A stretch of 57,120 nucleotides of DNA from Sphaerochaeta sp. (GCA_004294855.1 SHOI01000002.1:9850-66969), one strand, 5' to 3'; numbered from the stretch's first letter, positions 46,408-56,499 are shown. Numbers and translations are program-made. Notes: generated by a model from the sequence alone, not told the origin.

Positions 46408-46932
46408 ATGAAACAGAATGAACGCCTGTTGGTCGTAGTGGATATGCAGAACGATTTCGTTACCGGCTCGCTTGGAACGGAAGAAGCAAAACAGATCATC
46501 GATGGAGCGGTGGCGAAGATCAACGCGGAAAAAGGATCGGTCGCCTACACCCTTGACACCCACTTTGAAGATTACCTCTCCACTAGTGAAGGTCTTTCCC
46601 TTCCCGTCGAGCACTGCATCAAAGGCAGTGAGGGACATAAGCTGATCCCTGAGCTTCGAAGCCCCCTCAAAGATGCCAAGAGCTTTGAAAAGCACACCTT
46701 CGGCTCCGTTGAACTTGCCGAGTACATTCGAGACAATCCCCAGATCAGGGAAGTTGAACTCTTCGGTCTTTGCACCGACATCTGCGTCGTCTCCAATGCG
46801 CTGATGATCAAGGCGATGAGACCGGAACTCGTCGTTAAGGTAGACGGACGAATCTCCGCCGGAACCACCGTTGAGAAACACAACGCCGCTTTGGACACGA
46901 TGGAGTCCTGTCAAATCGTGGTAACACGGTAA
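46408..46932 (+). CDS. Cysteine hydrolase (isochorismatase/nicotinamidase-like)
   Basis: RLLVVVDMQNDFVTGSLGTEEA; FGLCTDICVVSNALMIKA; RBS TAGGAGG. Confidence 0.92.
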   Translation: MKQNERLLVVVDMQNDFVTGSLGTEEAKQIIDGAVAKINAEKGSVAYTLDTHFEDYLSTSEGLSLPVEHCIKGSEGHKLIPELRSPLKDAKSFEKHTFGSVELAEYIRDNPQIREVELFGLCTDICVVSNALMIKAMRPELVVKVDGRISAGTTVEKHNAALDTMESCQIVVTR

Positions 46933-47004
46933 TTATCAACCTTTTCATAGACAAGTTTCTTTCCTCCGAGTAGGATAGTGTATACCCTTTTGGAGGAGAT
47001 CTTG

Positions 47005-48195
47005 ATGCTGCAACCCCTATCATATGTTCTTGTTACCCCCTACACCGTTGCGAAAAGCAGAACCGGTGGTGTTTTGTCCCGCTTGCTATCCCGAATTTCA
47101 CTTGAACTGGTCGGCGCCCAAATGGTTGCCTTGGACAAAGAGACTACCGAAGCGTTCGCCCAAATTATAGAAAATCGAAATCTTGCAGCGTGCTGCGGTG
47201 CAACGCGGGACATCCTCGGTTCCTATATTCGACAAAACTTGGGCCCATCCGATGACGGTTCGCTCCACCGTTCCCTCTTTCTCGTCTTCCGCGGTGACAA
47301 CCCGACGAAGGAGCTCAGCACCGTCTGCGGCACCTTCCAGAAAGACGCTGACGACCTTGAAGCCGTCACCGGCGAATCGATTCGGGACACCTATGCGGAT
47401 CTGATCTATACCGACGAAAGCCAACAGACGCTCCGTTACTTCGAGCCGGCGGTCATCACCGCCAGTGAGCAAAAAGAAGCGGAAGCGGTCATCCGGCTGT
47501 TTGCCAAATGGCTTCCGACCCAAAACAATTTGATTCACAATCGCTTAGAGGAGTACTACAAAGGCGTTGAGCGAACCTTGGTGATCATCAAGCCGGATAA
47601 CTGGCGGTACGCTTCCTCGCGACCGGGCATGATCATCGACATGTTCAGCCGCAGCGGATTGAGAATTGTCGCAATCAAGGTCTTGAAGATGAGCGTCGCC
47701 CAGGCGGTCCGGTTTTACGGGCCGACCAAAGAAGGACTCAAAAAGCGACTCGCCCCGATCTACGGGATGCAGGCTCGCGAGCTTCTTGAGCGGGAGTTCA
47801 ATATTCCCCTGACGGAAGAGCTTGAGAAGACCCTGACGGAATCATTCGGCGACATGTACGGTGAAGAGCAGTTTGAACGGATTATTGAGTTCATGGCCGG
47901 AATCAAGACGTATGAGCGGCCCGAAGAGGAATGGGAAGAACCGGGCTTGGTAAAATCAATGATTCTCGTCTACGAAGGAAAGGATGCGATCAGCAAGATT
48001 CGAACGATCTTGGGAGCGACCGACCCGACCAAAGCCGCCGCCGGAACGATCCGACGGGAGTTCGGTTCAAATATCTGCATCAATGCGGCCCACGCTTCCG
48101 ACTCCGTCGAGAGCGCCGTCAGGGAGATGGGAATCCTCGAAGTGGAAAAAAACCACCTCGGCGGAGTTCTCCAACACTACGTGGCACATCGCTGA
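47005..48195 (+). CDS. Tandem nucleoside diphosphate kinase-like protein
   Basis: C-terminal half TLVIIKPDNWRYASSRPGMIIDMFSRSGLRIVAIKVLKM...ILGATDPTKAAAGTIRREFGSNICINAAHASDSVESAVREM; N-terminal half is a diverged second copy. Confidence 0.85.
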   Translation: MLQPLSYVLVTPYTVAKSRTGGVLSRLLSRISLELVGAQMVALDKETTEAFAQIIENRNLAACCGATRDILGSYIRQNLGPSDDGSLHRSLFLVFRGDNPTKELSTVCGTFQKDADDLEAVTGESIRDTYADLIYTDESQQTLRYFEPAVITASEQKEAEAVIRLFAKWLPTQNNLIHNRLEEYYKGVERTLVIIKPDNWRYASSRPGMIIDMFSRSGLRIVAIKVLKMSVAQAVRFYGPTKEGLKKRLAPIYGMQARELLEREFNIPLTEELEKTLTESFGDMYGEEQFERIIEFMAGIKTYERPEEEWEEPGLVKSMILVYEGKDAISKIRTILGATDPTKAAAGTIRREFGSNICINAAHASDSVESAVREMGILEVEKNHLGGVLQHYVAHR

Positions 48196-48281
48196 GTTAT
48201 CCCCGTTCAAATGCCGCCCACAGCATCAGTCAAGCCGTTCTCCACTTGTTCATCGTATAGGAAACCAAGTACAGTAGGATC

Positions 48282-49163
48282 ATGACCATAGCGCCATTCC
48301 TCCACATGCTTCCCATCCTCGTCGTGATCCTCTCCGGGTATGTGATGGGCCGCTTGTTGCCGATCGATTCAAAAACGCTTGCCACCGTGGCTGCGGATTT
48401 CTTCATGCCCGCCCTTCTGTTCATATCGATGGCGACGACGGATCTGGAGGGTTCACTCGTTTCATCCCTGATCGGCTCATCGATCTCCATCACCGCAATG
48501 CTCTTGATCGTTGCGTTCATCTGGGCGAAGCTCGCCGGGCAGGAGCCCTCGAAAACCGTTCCTTCCCTGGTCTTCATGAACTCCGGCTTTCTTGCAATCC
48601 CCCTGATGAAGCTCTATGGTGGAAACCTTGGGATGAATATGAGCGTGATCTTCGACTTCACCCAATCGTTTGCGATGTTCACGGTCGGGGTGTTCATCAT
48701 CACCGGCGGATTGAAGGCTTCTTCGGTCAAGGCGGCGTTTGCCTCCCCAATCATCTGGGCGACCGTCTCGGGTCTTCTGGTTCGCACCCTCGCCATTCCG
48801 ATACCCGAGACAATCCGAGAGATCTTCCTCTATGCCGGCGACGGTGCGCCGGCTCTTGCAAGCTTCGCCCTTGGCGTCTCCCTGAAAGACTTCAAGCTCA
48901 CCTTGAAAGTCGAGTTGATCAGCGCATTGTTCGTTCGCTTTGTCGGAGGTTTTTTGATCGGACTGTTGGCGGCGAACCTCTTCGGTCTTCAGGGAATGGC
49001 CAAAGTCGTCGTGACGGTCACAGCCGCCCTTCCCTCGGCGATCTTCACCAGCGTTCTGCCGATTCGCCACAACAAGGACGCGAACTTTGCCACCACGATG
49101 GTTCTCCTCTCCACTCTTCTGGGAGCCTTCACGATCCCCCTTTCGTTTGCCCTGATGGGATAA
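48282..49163 (+). CDS. AEC (auxin efflux carrier) family transporter
   Basis: 10-TM pattern; PILVVILSGYVMGRLLPID, FMNSGFLAIPLMKLYGG. Confidence 0.88.
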   Translation: MTIAPFLHMLPILVVILSGYVMGRLLPIDSKTLATVAADFFMPALLFISMATTDLEGSLVSSLIGSSISITAMLLIVAFIWAKLAGQEPSKTVPSLVFMNSGFLAIPLMKLYGGNLGMNMSVIFDFTQSFAMFTVGVFIITGGLKASSVKAAFASPIIWATVSGLLVRTLAIPIPETIREIFLYAGDGAPALASFALGVSLKDFKLTLKVELISALFVRFVGGFLIGLLAANLFGLQGMAKVVVTVTAALPSAIFTSVLPIRHNKDANFATTMVLLSTLLGAFTIPLSFALMG

Positions 49164-49268
49164 GGAAAGAGTTCCCTCCGGGGACAAATGTCCAAACACC
49201 ACCCATAATCGGCTTGTTTACCCCCGGTGTGTAAGCTACACTGGGTGGTAACGTGCAGAGGAGGGACT

Positions 49269-50570
49269 ATGCTTACACGGCGAGTAAAGTTTGGTTTTGG
49301 CATCGGTGACTTGGGGGGCAACCTTTTCTTCACGATTATCGGTTTCTATCTTCTCTTCTATTTCACCGATATCGTCGGCCTTAATCCCGCCTTGAGCGGA
49401 ACCGCAGTGATGATCGGAAAAGTGTGGGATGCGATCACCGACCCGATCACCGGCTACTACTCCGATCGAACCAAGAGCCGCTTCGGCCGAAGAAGACCGT
49501 ATATCTTCATCGGGGCGATCTTCTCCTTTTTCTTCATGATCCAGCTCTTCACCCCGGTCTCCATGAAGAACGAGATGAGCCTCTTCCTCTACTACACCTT
49601 GGTCTACTCCCTGTTGAACACCGCCTACACGCTGGTAAACATCCCCTACACGGCGCTGCTGCCGGAGCTCACCGACGACTATCACGAGCGGACGATTCTC
49701 ACCGGGTATCGGATGAGCTTTGCCGTCTTGGGCACCTTCGCCGGAGCGGCGTTGGTGATGCCGATCCTGAACGCCACCTCCTGGCCGGTGATGGGCGGGG
49801 TGATGGGGGGAATCATGCTGGCGTCGGCGATGATTACCGTCTTTGCGATCCGGGAGCCGAAGGAGCATTCCAAGCCCGGCGAGGACGGATTTCTTTCCAC
49901 CTTCGCCGAAGTGCTCAAGGAAAAGGTGTTTCTTCAAGCCCTTCTGCCGTGGACGTTCTTCATCACCGGTACGATGATGATCCAGGGAGGCCTCGTCTAC
50001 TACTTCACCTATATCTACGGCAACAAGGATCTGTTCCAGCTTGCCCTCGTCGGCCTGCTCTCCTTCAGCCTGCTCTGCATCCCCTTTTGGGTATCCGTCT
50101 CCAAAAAAATCGGCAAGAGAAAAGTGTATATGATCGGCATGTCGATCGTGAGCGTTGGCGTCCTGCTCTTCACCACCCTTGGAGCCGTGTTCGGACCGAT
50201 CTTCGGCATCGTGGTGATGAGCCTGGCGGGGATCGGTCTTTCGACCCACTACGTGATGCCCCATTCGATCCTGCCGGATGTCGTCGAGTATGATGCCCAT
50301 ACCAATAAAAAAGGTCGCCGGGAAGGAGTCTTTTCAAGTATCTGGACGTTCAGCAGCAAGATCGGCCAAGCGTTCGCCCTTGCCCTCAACGGCTGGATTT
50401 TAGCGATCTTCGGCTATCAGGGAGGATCGTTCCTGCCTCAAACAAAACCCGGCATCATCCTCATTGTCGGTCCGCTTCCGATTCTTTGGTACATCCTCGG
50501 TCTCCTGATTCTAAGGCACTACCCGATCGACCAGGCCTACTACAATGAGATGATCAAGCGTGGCGAATAA
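49269..50570 (+). CDS. GPH-type sugar:cation symporter (MFS)
   Basis: FGFGIGDLGGNLFFTIIGFYLLFYFTDIVGLNPALSGTAVMIGKVWDAITDPITGYYSDRTKSRFGRRRPYI. Confidence 0.93.
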   Translation: MLTRRVKFGFGIGDLGGNLFFTIIGFYLLFYFTDIVGLNPALSGTAVMIGKVWDAITDPITGYYSDRTKSRFGRRRPYIFIGAIFSFFFMIQLFTPVSMKNEMSLFLYYTLVYSLLNTAYTLVNIPYTALLPELTDDYHERTILTGYRMSFAVLGTFAGAALVMPILNATSWPVMGGVMGGIMLASAMITVFAIREPKEHSKPGEDGFLSTFAEVLKEKVFLQALLPWTFFITGTMMIQGGLVYYFTYIYGNKDLFQLALVGLLSFSLLCIPFWVSVSKKIGKRKVYMIGMSIVSVGVLLFTTLGAVFGPIFGIVVMSLAGIGLSTHYVMPHSILPDVVEYDAHTNKKGRREGVFSSIWTFSSKIGQAFALALNGWILAIFGYQGGSFLPQTKPGIILIVGPLPILWYILGLLILRHYPIDQAYYNEMIKRGE

Positions 50571-51813
50571 GGATCGGTTTCCGGCACCCGCATACTCGCC
50601 GCTCGCCCGGATGATCGTACCGCTGTTCGGGAAGCTGTATCTCCGGCTCGCCTTGGGGGTATCGGCGATCGTGCTTCTCGAGGGGGAAATTCTTCGCAAT
50701 GAGCTGCGGCGGTTCGAAGAAAGAAGATCATCCCTCATCCTTGCCTTCCGCCATACCGCGGTCGAGGACGCTCCCACGCTTCTCGTCGGCGTGAAACACC
50801 CTCATCTCCGGTTCCTCTATGGGCGGGATGTCGTCAACTGGGCCGGTTGGCCAACCAAGATCCTCTTTCCCGCCCTCGGCTTCGTCGCCGTGGAGAACCG
50901 GGGGAACAACCGGGAAGGCGCCCAATATCTCCGCAAAGAGGTGCAAAACCCCCGTTTCCCGATCGCTCTGGCTCCGGAAGGTCAGGTAACCTATCACGCA
51001 TACACATGCGCCTCGATCGAGATGGGAGCGGCGAACATCGCCTCGTGGGCTCTTGAGGGTCCGCGGGAGGAGGTCGTCATTCTTCCGATCGGCATCGGAT
51101 ATCGATATGCAAAAGACAACAACCGTTTCCTCCTTGATCTCATCACCCGCTGGGAGAAGGAAGCGAACGTCACCGTCGATCGGAGTCTTCCACCGAATGA
51201 GCAAATCCGTGCCATCGGCTATGAGACCCTGAAGCTGGTCAACACCTTCTGGAACCTGAATCTGACCTTGAAAGGCTCCTTCATCAAGCAGCGGGACGGG
51301 TTGTGTGATGCCCTGCTCCGTTACTCGGAGTCGCTGGGCGGTCTGGAAGACTCAAGCGGCTCGATCATCGACCGGCTCTTCAGAGTCCGGTACAAGGCGG
51401 TGGAAATCCTGAACGACACCGACCGGTCCTTGTTGAGCGAGGAAGAACGGCGTCTTCATGATGAAGAGGTCACAAAGCAGAAGATCTCCGACCATGCCTC
51501 CCAGGTGGTTGATGTGCTTGAATATATCGATTTGAACTATTTGGAAGGGAAACATGCCGTTCAGCGTTCGATTGAGGTGATGCTCTCCCTTCTTGATGTG
51601 CTGAATCGGCTCCAAGGTGGAATGATCAATTCGCGCTTCAGCCCCAAGGGCAAAAAGGCGTTCATCCTTGGCGGCACCCCGATTGAAGTTCGAAAAAGCT
51701 TCGGACACATCACCGGGAGAAAAGAGCGGCTGAATGCGATCAATCAGGCCCTTGAGGAGGGCTTGAACAACGTGAGCCTCACCCTTGAAGAGATAATGTT
51801 TCAGTCAACGTAA
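50560..51813 (+). CDS. PlsC-like acyltransferase
   Basis: FRHTAVEDAP (HX4D), FVAVENRG, IALAPEGQVTYH; GTG start overlapping upstream CDS. Confidence 0.8.
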   Translation: MANKDRFPAPAYSPLARMIVPLFGKLYLRLALGVSAIVLLEGEILRNELRRFEERRSSLILAFRHTAVEDAPTLLVGVKHPHLRFLYGRDVVNWAGWPTKILFPALGFVAVENRGNNREGAQYLRKEVQNPRFPIALAPEGQVTYHAYTCASIEMGAANIASWALEGPREEVVILPIGIGYRYAKDNNRFLLDLITRWEKEANVTVDRSLPPNEQIRAIGYETLKLVNTFWNLNLTLKGSFIKQRDGLCDALLRYSESLGGLEDSSGSIIDRLFRVRYKAVEILNDTDRSLLSEEERRLHDEEVTKQKISDHASQVVDVLEYIDLNYLEGKHAVQRSIEVMLSLLDVLNRLQGGMINSRFSPKGKKAFILGGTPIEVRKSFGHITGRKERLNAINQALEEGLNNVSLTLEEIMFQST

Positions 51814-52459
51814 AGGTTGGATCGAAGGTTTTGTAATATCCCTGATGGCGCTCATCCATCAACGAGGCGATGCGGACCATCATCTCATCGGCAAGAGCCT
51901 GCCGTCCTTCGGCATCCAGGCGTCCCCCATGGGCGATCGGCCGGAACACATCGCCCACCCTGATCGTGATCCTTGTCCGCCGCAATCGCAGAAGGTTCCG
52001 TCTGAAGTTTTCAAAGCCGGTTACGGCGATCGGAACCATCGGAGTCCGGTTCTTATAGGCGATGAAGGCGATTCCGCTCTTTCCCCGCTGGAGGGCGCCG
52101 TCCCTGCTTCGGGTTCCTTCGGGAGCGATCGCGAAGATCTCGCCCTTGTCAAGCACCGCAAAGATCGCATCCATCGCTTGGCGGTCGACATTGCCCCGAT
52201 CGACCGGAATCGATTCCCAAAGGTTCATCAGATACCGGATGACGGGATTCTTCCAAAGCTCCTTCTTTGCAAGGGCGTGCATCGCTCGCGGCTGGAGGAA
52301 GACATAGAGCATCGGCCCTTCGAAGACCGAGGTATGGTTGACGATCATCATCAGGGGACCTGCGAGAGGAACCTTCACCAATTCACTGCGATCTATCTTG
52401 AAAAAGAGCCTGAAATAGGTTCTCAACACGCTGTTGACGAAACGCTTGGCAAAACTCAT
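51779..52459 (-). CDS. plsC: 1-acyl-sn-glycerol-3-phosphate acyltransferase
   Basis: IVNHTSVFEGPMLY, IPVDRGN, IAPEGTRSRDG, VPIAVTG motifs. Confidence 0.92.
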   Translation of the reverse strand: MSFAKRFVNSVLRTYFRLFFKIDRSELVKVPLAGPLMMIVNHTSVFEGPMLYVFLQPRAMHALAKKELWKNPVIRYLMNLWESIPVDRGNVDRQAMDAIFAVLDKGEIFAIAPEGTRSRDGALQRGKSGIAFIAYKNRTPMVPIAVTGFENFRRNLLRLRRTRITIRVGDVFRPIAHGGRLDAEGRQALADEMMVRIASLMDERHQGYYKTFDPTFTLTETLSLQG

Positions 52460-52496
52460 GGCTCATCCTACAAAAGAGGATGAAAAGAAACAAGCT

Positions 52497-53600
52497 TTAA
52501 TGAGCGCTTTTCAGCCCCGCCCCGGTAAGGGGAATCAGGGATGTTTTATCAGCCAGCATTGGATCTTCCTTCAGGGCGACCCGGTAGCCGGCGTAGTTGG
52601 CCGCTCCGGTGTACTCCACATATACGCCCTTCTTCGCAAGGTCGCCATGCGCCTTGAGGATTTCTTCCTCCGTTACCGTAACGAATCGCCCACCCAGGTC
52701 ATGAACCGCTTGCAGGATCTCCTTTCCACGAGCGGGCTCTCCCGTCGCGATTCCCTCGGCCAGCGTCGGTGAAACCAAGACTGATTGAGGGGAAAGGGAT
52801 CCTTGCCCATAGGCTTGGGCCAGAGGGGCGCAGCCGGCCGCCTGGAGGGCGATGACAAGCGGATGGGAATCGATCAGGTTCCATGCTTTAAGCTCTTGCA
52901 ACGCAAGATAAACACCCATCAGAAGGGTCCCGTTGCCGACCGGCACGATGAGAACCTCCGGCAACGACCCGAGCTGTTCGTAGAGCTCGTAGACGTAGGT
53001 CTTCGTTCCTTCCCAAAAGAATGGGTTGAAGATGTGGCTGGCGTAAAAGATCTCGGATTTGTCCACGTAGTCGATCGTCGCCCGGGCGGTTTCATCCCGC
53101 GATCCTTCGATGGCATGGATCCTCCCGCCATGCGCTTCGATCTGGGTCAGTTTCTTAGCGCTGGTCGAAGCCGGGACGAAGACTTCCGTGGCAATCCCGG
53201 CCCGGGCGGCATAGGCGGCAACGGCGGTTGCAGCATTGCCGCTGGAGTCGATCGCACAGCGCTTCACCCCGATTTCCACCATTAGCGCGGCGAGCATCAC
53301 CGCCCCCCGATCCTTGAACGAGAGGGTTGGCATCAGATAGTCCGCTTTGCCGTAGAGGTGTTCCTCCAATCGGATAACCGGAGTCCCGCCCTCGCCCATC
53401 GTGACACGCTTGATCGTCTTTTCTTCAAACGGCGGCAAGGCCGACCGATAGCGCCACAGAAAGCGGTCGCCTCCCAAAGAGCCGAAGGCCGGAGCGGTCT
53501 TGGGATACGAGAGGTGGAACAGCGAACCGCATTCGCAGGCATAGCGCTTTGTTGAAACCGGATAGGTTTTGCCGCACTGCTTGCAGATATATGTGATCAT
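52497..53600 (-). CDS. thrC: Threonine synthase-like PLP enzyme
   Basis: CKQCGKTYP...CECG zinc-like N-terminus; MPTLSFKDRGAVMLAAL, DSSGNAATAVAAYAARAGI, VGNGTLLMGVYLAL. Confidence 0.9.
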   Translation of the reverse strand: MITYICKQCGKTYPVSTKRYACECGSLFHLSYPKTAPAFGSLGGDRFLWRYRSALPPFEEKTIKRVTMGEGGTPVIRLEEHLYGKADYLMPTLSFKDRGAVMLAALMVEIGVKRCAIDSSGNAATAVAAYAARAGIATEVFVPASTSAKKLTQIEAHGGRIHAIEGSRDETARATIDYVDKSEIFYASHIFNPFFWEGTKTYVYELYEQLGSLPEVLIVPVGNGTLLMGVYLALQELKAWNLIDSHPLVIALQAAGCAPLAQAYGQGSLSPQSVLVSPTLAEGIATGEPARGKEILQAVHDLGGRFVTVTEEEILKAHGDLAKKGVYVEYTGAANYAGYRVALKEDPMLADKTSLIPLTGAGLKSAH

Positions 53601-54352
53601 TCGACTTCATCCTTCAGCTTGGCGGGCTCGGTATGCAGGATCGCCGAGCGGGCGAGCACCACGGTGGGGTCGATAAGCGGCAGCGAAATCGTCTCCCTTG
53701 TGAGCGCCAGCGGCAGTTCCGTGCACCCGAGAATCAGGGCTTCGGCTCCCTGCTTGTGCAGCTTGTACGCCTCTTCGATCAGGATCGTCAGCGCTTCCCG
53801 GCTGACCGGCGCCCGGGCCTTGATTCCATACCGTTGATTGTAAATCGCATCGTGTACCCGCTCCCTGCTCTCCCTGTCAGGTTCGATCAGAGTGATGTGC
53901 GGATACGCAAGGAGGGCGTTTGGATAGGTTTTTAAGGCATGGGTGCCCTTTGTCGCAAGCAAGCCGATCGTTGTGGGCTCGGGAAACCGCTTGGCTATGT
54001 GCTTGGCCGTCTCTTCGATCATGTGCAGCAAGGTGATGTCGGGATGGGAATCCCTGAGCTTCTTCCTAAGCGGATCGAAGATCGGAGGAGCATGGGCGGT
54101 GTTGCAGGGAACGATCAGGGTTGAAGCGCCCAGACCGATCAATTGAAGGGCGTTTTTGTACAACCCTTCAGCGGGGTTGCTTCCCCCTTCGAGAAGAAAC
54201 TTGGTGCGGTCTCCGATCGATCTCGGCGTAGAGGTGAGGTACAGGTCGATGTGCTCTTGGTCCGTTGCGGCATTGGTATTCTCAAAAATCTTTTGCGCGG
54301 CATCCGCGCCCGCCATGGGGCCTACCCCCCCGATGATTCCGATTGCGTTCAT
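53597..54352 (-). CDS. Aspartate/glutamate racemase family protein
   Basis: IGIIGGVGPMAGADAAQKIFE, LIVPCNTAHAPPIFD, ALILGCTELPLAL. Confidence 0.9.
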   Translation of the reverse strand: MNAIGIIGGVGPMAGADAAQKIFENTNAATDQEHIDLYLTSTPRSIGDRTKFLLEGGSNPAEGLYKNALQLIGLGASTLIVPCNTAHAPPIFDPLRKKLRDSHPDITLLHMIEETAKHIAKRFPEPTTIGLLATKGTHALKTYPNALLAYPHITLIEPDRESRERVHDAIYNQRYGIKARAPVSREALTILIEEAYKLHKQGAEALILGCTELPLALTRETISLPLIDPTVVLARSAILHTEPAKLKDEVE

Positions 54353-54427
54353 GCATACAGAGTACCGCACCATTTCCTCCGCTACAAGAAGTGTTGTATG
54401 CTATAGTGGATTTTGGAGGAAGGAAGA

Positions 54428-54811
54428 ATGGCTTCAATCAGATCGATTCGGGAACGGATGCAGGAACTCTACGTCTATGATCTCTATGGGTTTCGAAGCG
54501 AAAACAAGGCGTTGGCCGGTGTTCTCTATCCCCATGAAAAGATCAACAGCTTCGCCGTCGGCCTCCATGAAGGGCTGAAGAAGATGCTCGTGGTTACCAC
54601 CCACCGCCTCATCATCATCCGATCCTCGTTTGGGAAAACCCCCGATGTCCAAGCGGTCAAGCGCGAACTGATCGAAGAACCATCCTATATCAAGCGGTTC
54701 TTCAATTCTTCGCTCTCTTTCAAGCTTCATGGTGAAACCTTCACCTTTACCATGGTCTCGCGCCGAGTCCTGGAGCTCTTTGTATGGGCGGTTGAACAAC
54801 CCTTGGAATAA
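54428..54811 (+). CDS. Small PH-domain-like hypothetical protein
   Basis: LYPHEKINSFAVGLHEGLKKMLVVTTHRLIIIRSSFG...FKLHGETFTFTMVSRRVLELFVWAVE. Confidence 0.6.
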   Translation: MASIRSIRERMQELYVYDLYGFRSENKALAGVLYPHEKINSFAVGLHEGLKKMLVVTTHRLIIIRSSFGKTPDVQAVKRELIEEPSYIKRFFNSSLSFKLHGETFTFTMVSRRVLELFVWAVEQPLE

Positions 54812-54817
54812 ACAAAG

Positions 54818-54833
54818 GGGGCCCGAAGGCCCC
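54818..54833. terminator. Terminator between convergent genes
   Basis: GGGGCC-cgaa-GGCCCC. Confidence 0.6.
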
Positions 54834-54858
54834 ACATTGGTTTACACCGGATAACGGT

Positions 54859-56232
54859 TTATTCCCAAGCTTTCTGGTCCAACAGGCCCATGTTTTTGGA
54901 AACGACCGTCGTACAGACCAAGTCTCCGGTTACGTTCAGGGCGGTTCGACCCATGTCGAGGATCGCGTCGATTCCGAGAATCATCGCATATGCGCCGGCG
55001 ACTGCGGATCCTTCGACAACCGGAAGTCCGACGGATTCGAGAACCATCAGAAGCATGATCGCACCGGCTCCGGGGACACCGGCGGTTCCGATCGATGCAA
55101 GGGTCGCCGTTACGATGATCATACCCATCTGACCCAAGGTGAAGTTGGCGCCGGTTACCGTCAAGCTGATGAAGATCGCGCAGACACCTTGATAGATCGC
55201 CGTTCCGTCCATGTTGATCGTCGCTCCGAGGGGAAGGGAGAACGAATATACATCTCTGGGAATTCCAAGTCTCTTTGCCGCTTCAATCGTTACCGGCAGC
55301 GTTCCGTTGGAAGAACGGGTAACGAATGCGGTGATGAAGGGATCTTTTGCATCATTGAAAAATCGTTTGATCGAAAGTTTGTTGACCATCAACATTCCAC
55401 CGTAGACAAGAACGACGTGAATCGTATATCCAAGGAAACATGCGATCGTCACGACCGCCAATGATCCGGCCACTTTGGAGCCCTGCTTTGCAAATACTTC
55501 GGCAACAAGAGCCAATACTCCGATCGGAGCATACTGCATGATACCCGTTACCATCCTCATCATGACTTCCGCTACACCGTCAAAGACGACGATCAGCGTT
55601 TCACCGGCGGTCTTTAAGCGTTTCTCTTTGCTGATATTCAGATAGGAAATGCCGATGCCGAAGATGATCGCAAAGAAGATTACCTGAAGCACCGTTTCGT
55701 TCACGATCGCTTGAGCAACACTCGTAGGAATGATATTGAGGAGCACCGTTGAAATGGGAGTCTTCGCCGCGGCTTTTCCTGCTGCACCGGCTACAAGAGC
55801 GCCCATTTCCGCACTCGGTCGGAAGATGGAACCCATGACCAGGCCTACAAAGACCGCAAATGCTGAAGTAACGAGGTAGAAGAGGACGACTCTGAGACCT
55901 ACCTTACCCAGTTTCGCCGGGCTGATCGATGCGGCTCCGACGACCAGTGTGGAGAAGATGATCGGCATCATGATCATCTTCAGCAGTCGGACAAAGAGAC
56001 CACCAAGGGGAGCGATCCAGAGCATCTTCTCACCAAGAATGATTCCAAGCAACGCACCAAGTACGAGACCAATCAGGATCCGATAGAGCAGGTTGAAGTT
56101 GAAATACCAACTTAACACACCCTTTTTGACCGGGGCCTCCTCCTTCTTGACCGGAGCCTCCTTTTTGACCTCTGGTTCTTTTTTCACTTCAGCTTCTTTT
56201 TTGACTGGAGTTTTCTTCTTTTCGTCTGCCAT
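54859..56232 (-). CDS. Dicarboxylate/amino acid:cation symporter (DAACS) with charged N-terminal tail
   Basis: LLKMIMMPIIFSTLVVGAASIS, TRSSNGTLPVTIEAA, LPLGATINMDGTAIYQGVCAIFI; N-terminal (VKKE)-type repeats. Confidence 0.95.
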   Translation of the reverse strand: MADEKKKTPVKKEAEVKKEPEVKKEAPVKKEEAPVKKGVLSWYFNFNLLYRILIGLVLGALLGIILGEKMLWIAPLGGLFVRLLKMIMMPIIFSTLVVGAASISPAKLGKVGLRVVLFYLVTSAFAVFVGLVMGSIFRPSAEMGALVAGAAGKAAAKTPISTVLLNIIPTSVAQAIVNETVLQVIFFAIIFGIGISYLNISKEKRLKTAGETLIVVFDGVAEVMMRMVTGIMQYAPIGVLALVAEVFAKQGSKVAGSLAVVTIACFLGYTIHVVLVYGGMLMVNKLSIKRFFNDAKDPFITAFVTRSSNGTLPVTIEAAKRLGIPRDVYSFSLPLGATINMDGTAIYQGVCAIFISLTVTGANFTLGQMGMIIVTATLASIGTAGVPGAGAIMLLMVLESVGLPVVEGSAVAGAYAMILGIDAILDMGRTALNVTGDLVCTTVVSKNMGLLDQKAWE

Positions 56233-56499
56233 ACTAACCTCCTGAGGAACATGCCAGTTTGTCGCTCAACAATTGAGCTTCTCTAATCATAACATTACAC
56301 TACCAACGGTTGGAATGAAACAAAAATCTTTGATTATGCCGATTCATTTGCTCTTTTAGAGGACATTTAGCCGTTATGTTGTGATTTTTGCTCATATTTT
56401 GAATATGTATGCTATCGTGGACTGAAGACGTTCTCCACCCTTCCGCTTCCCTTGTGCCATAAAAGAACGTCAGCTATACTTTACGATGTGAGGAATTCT

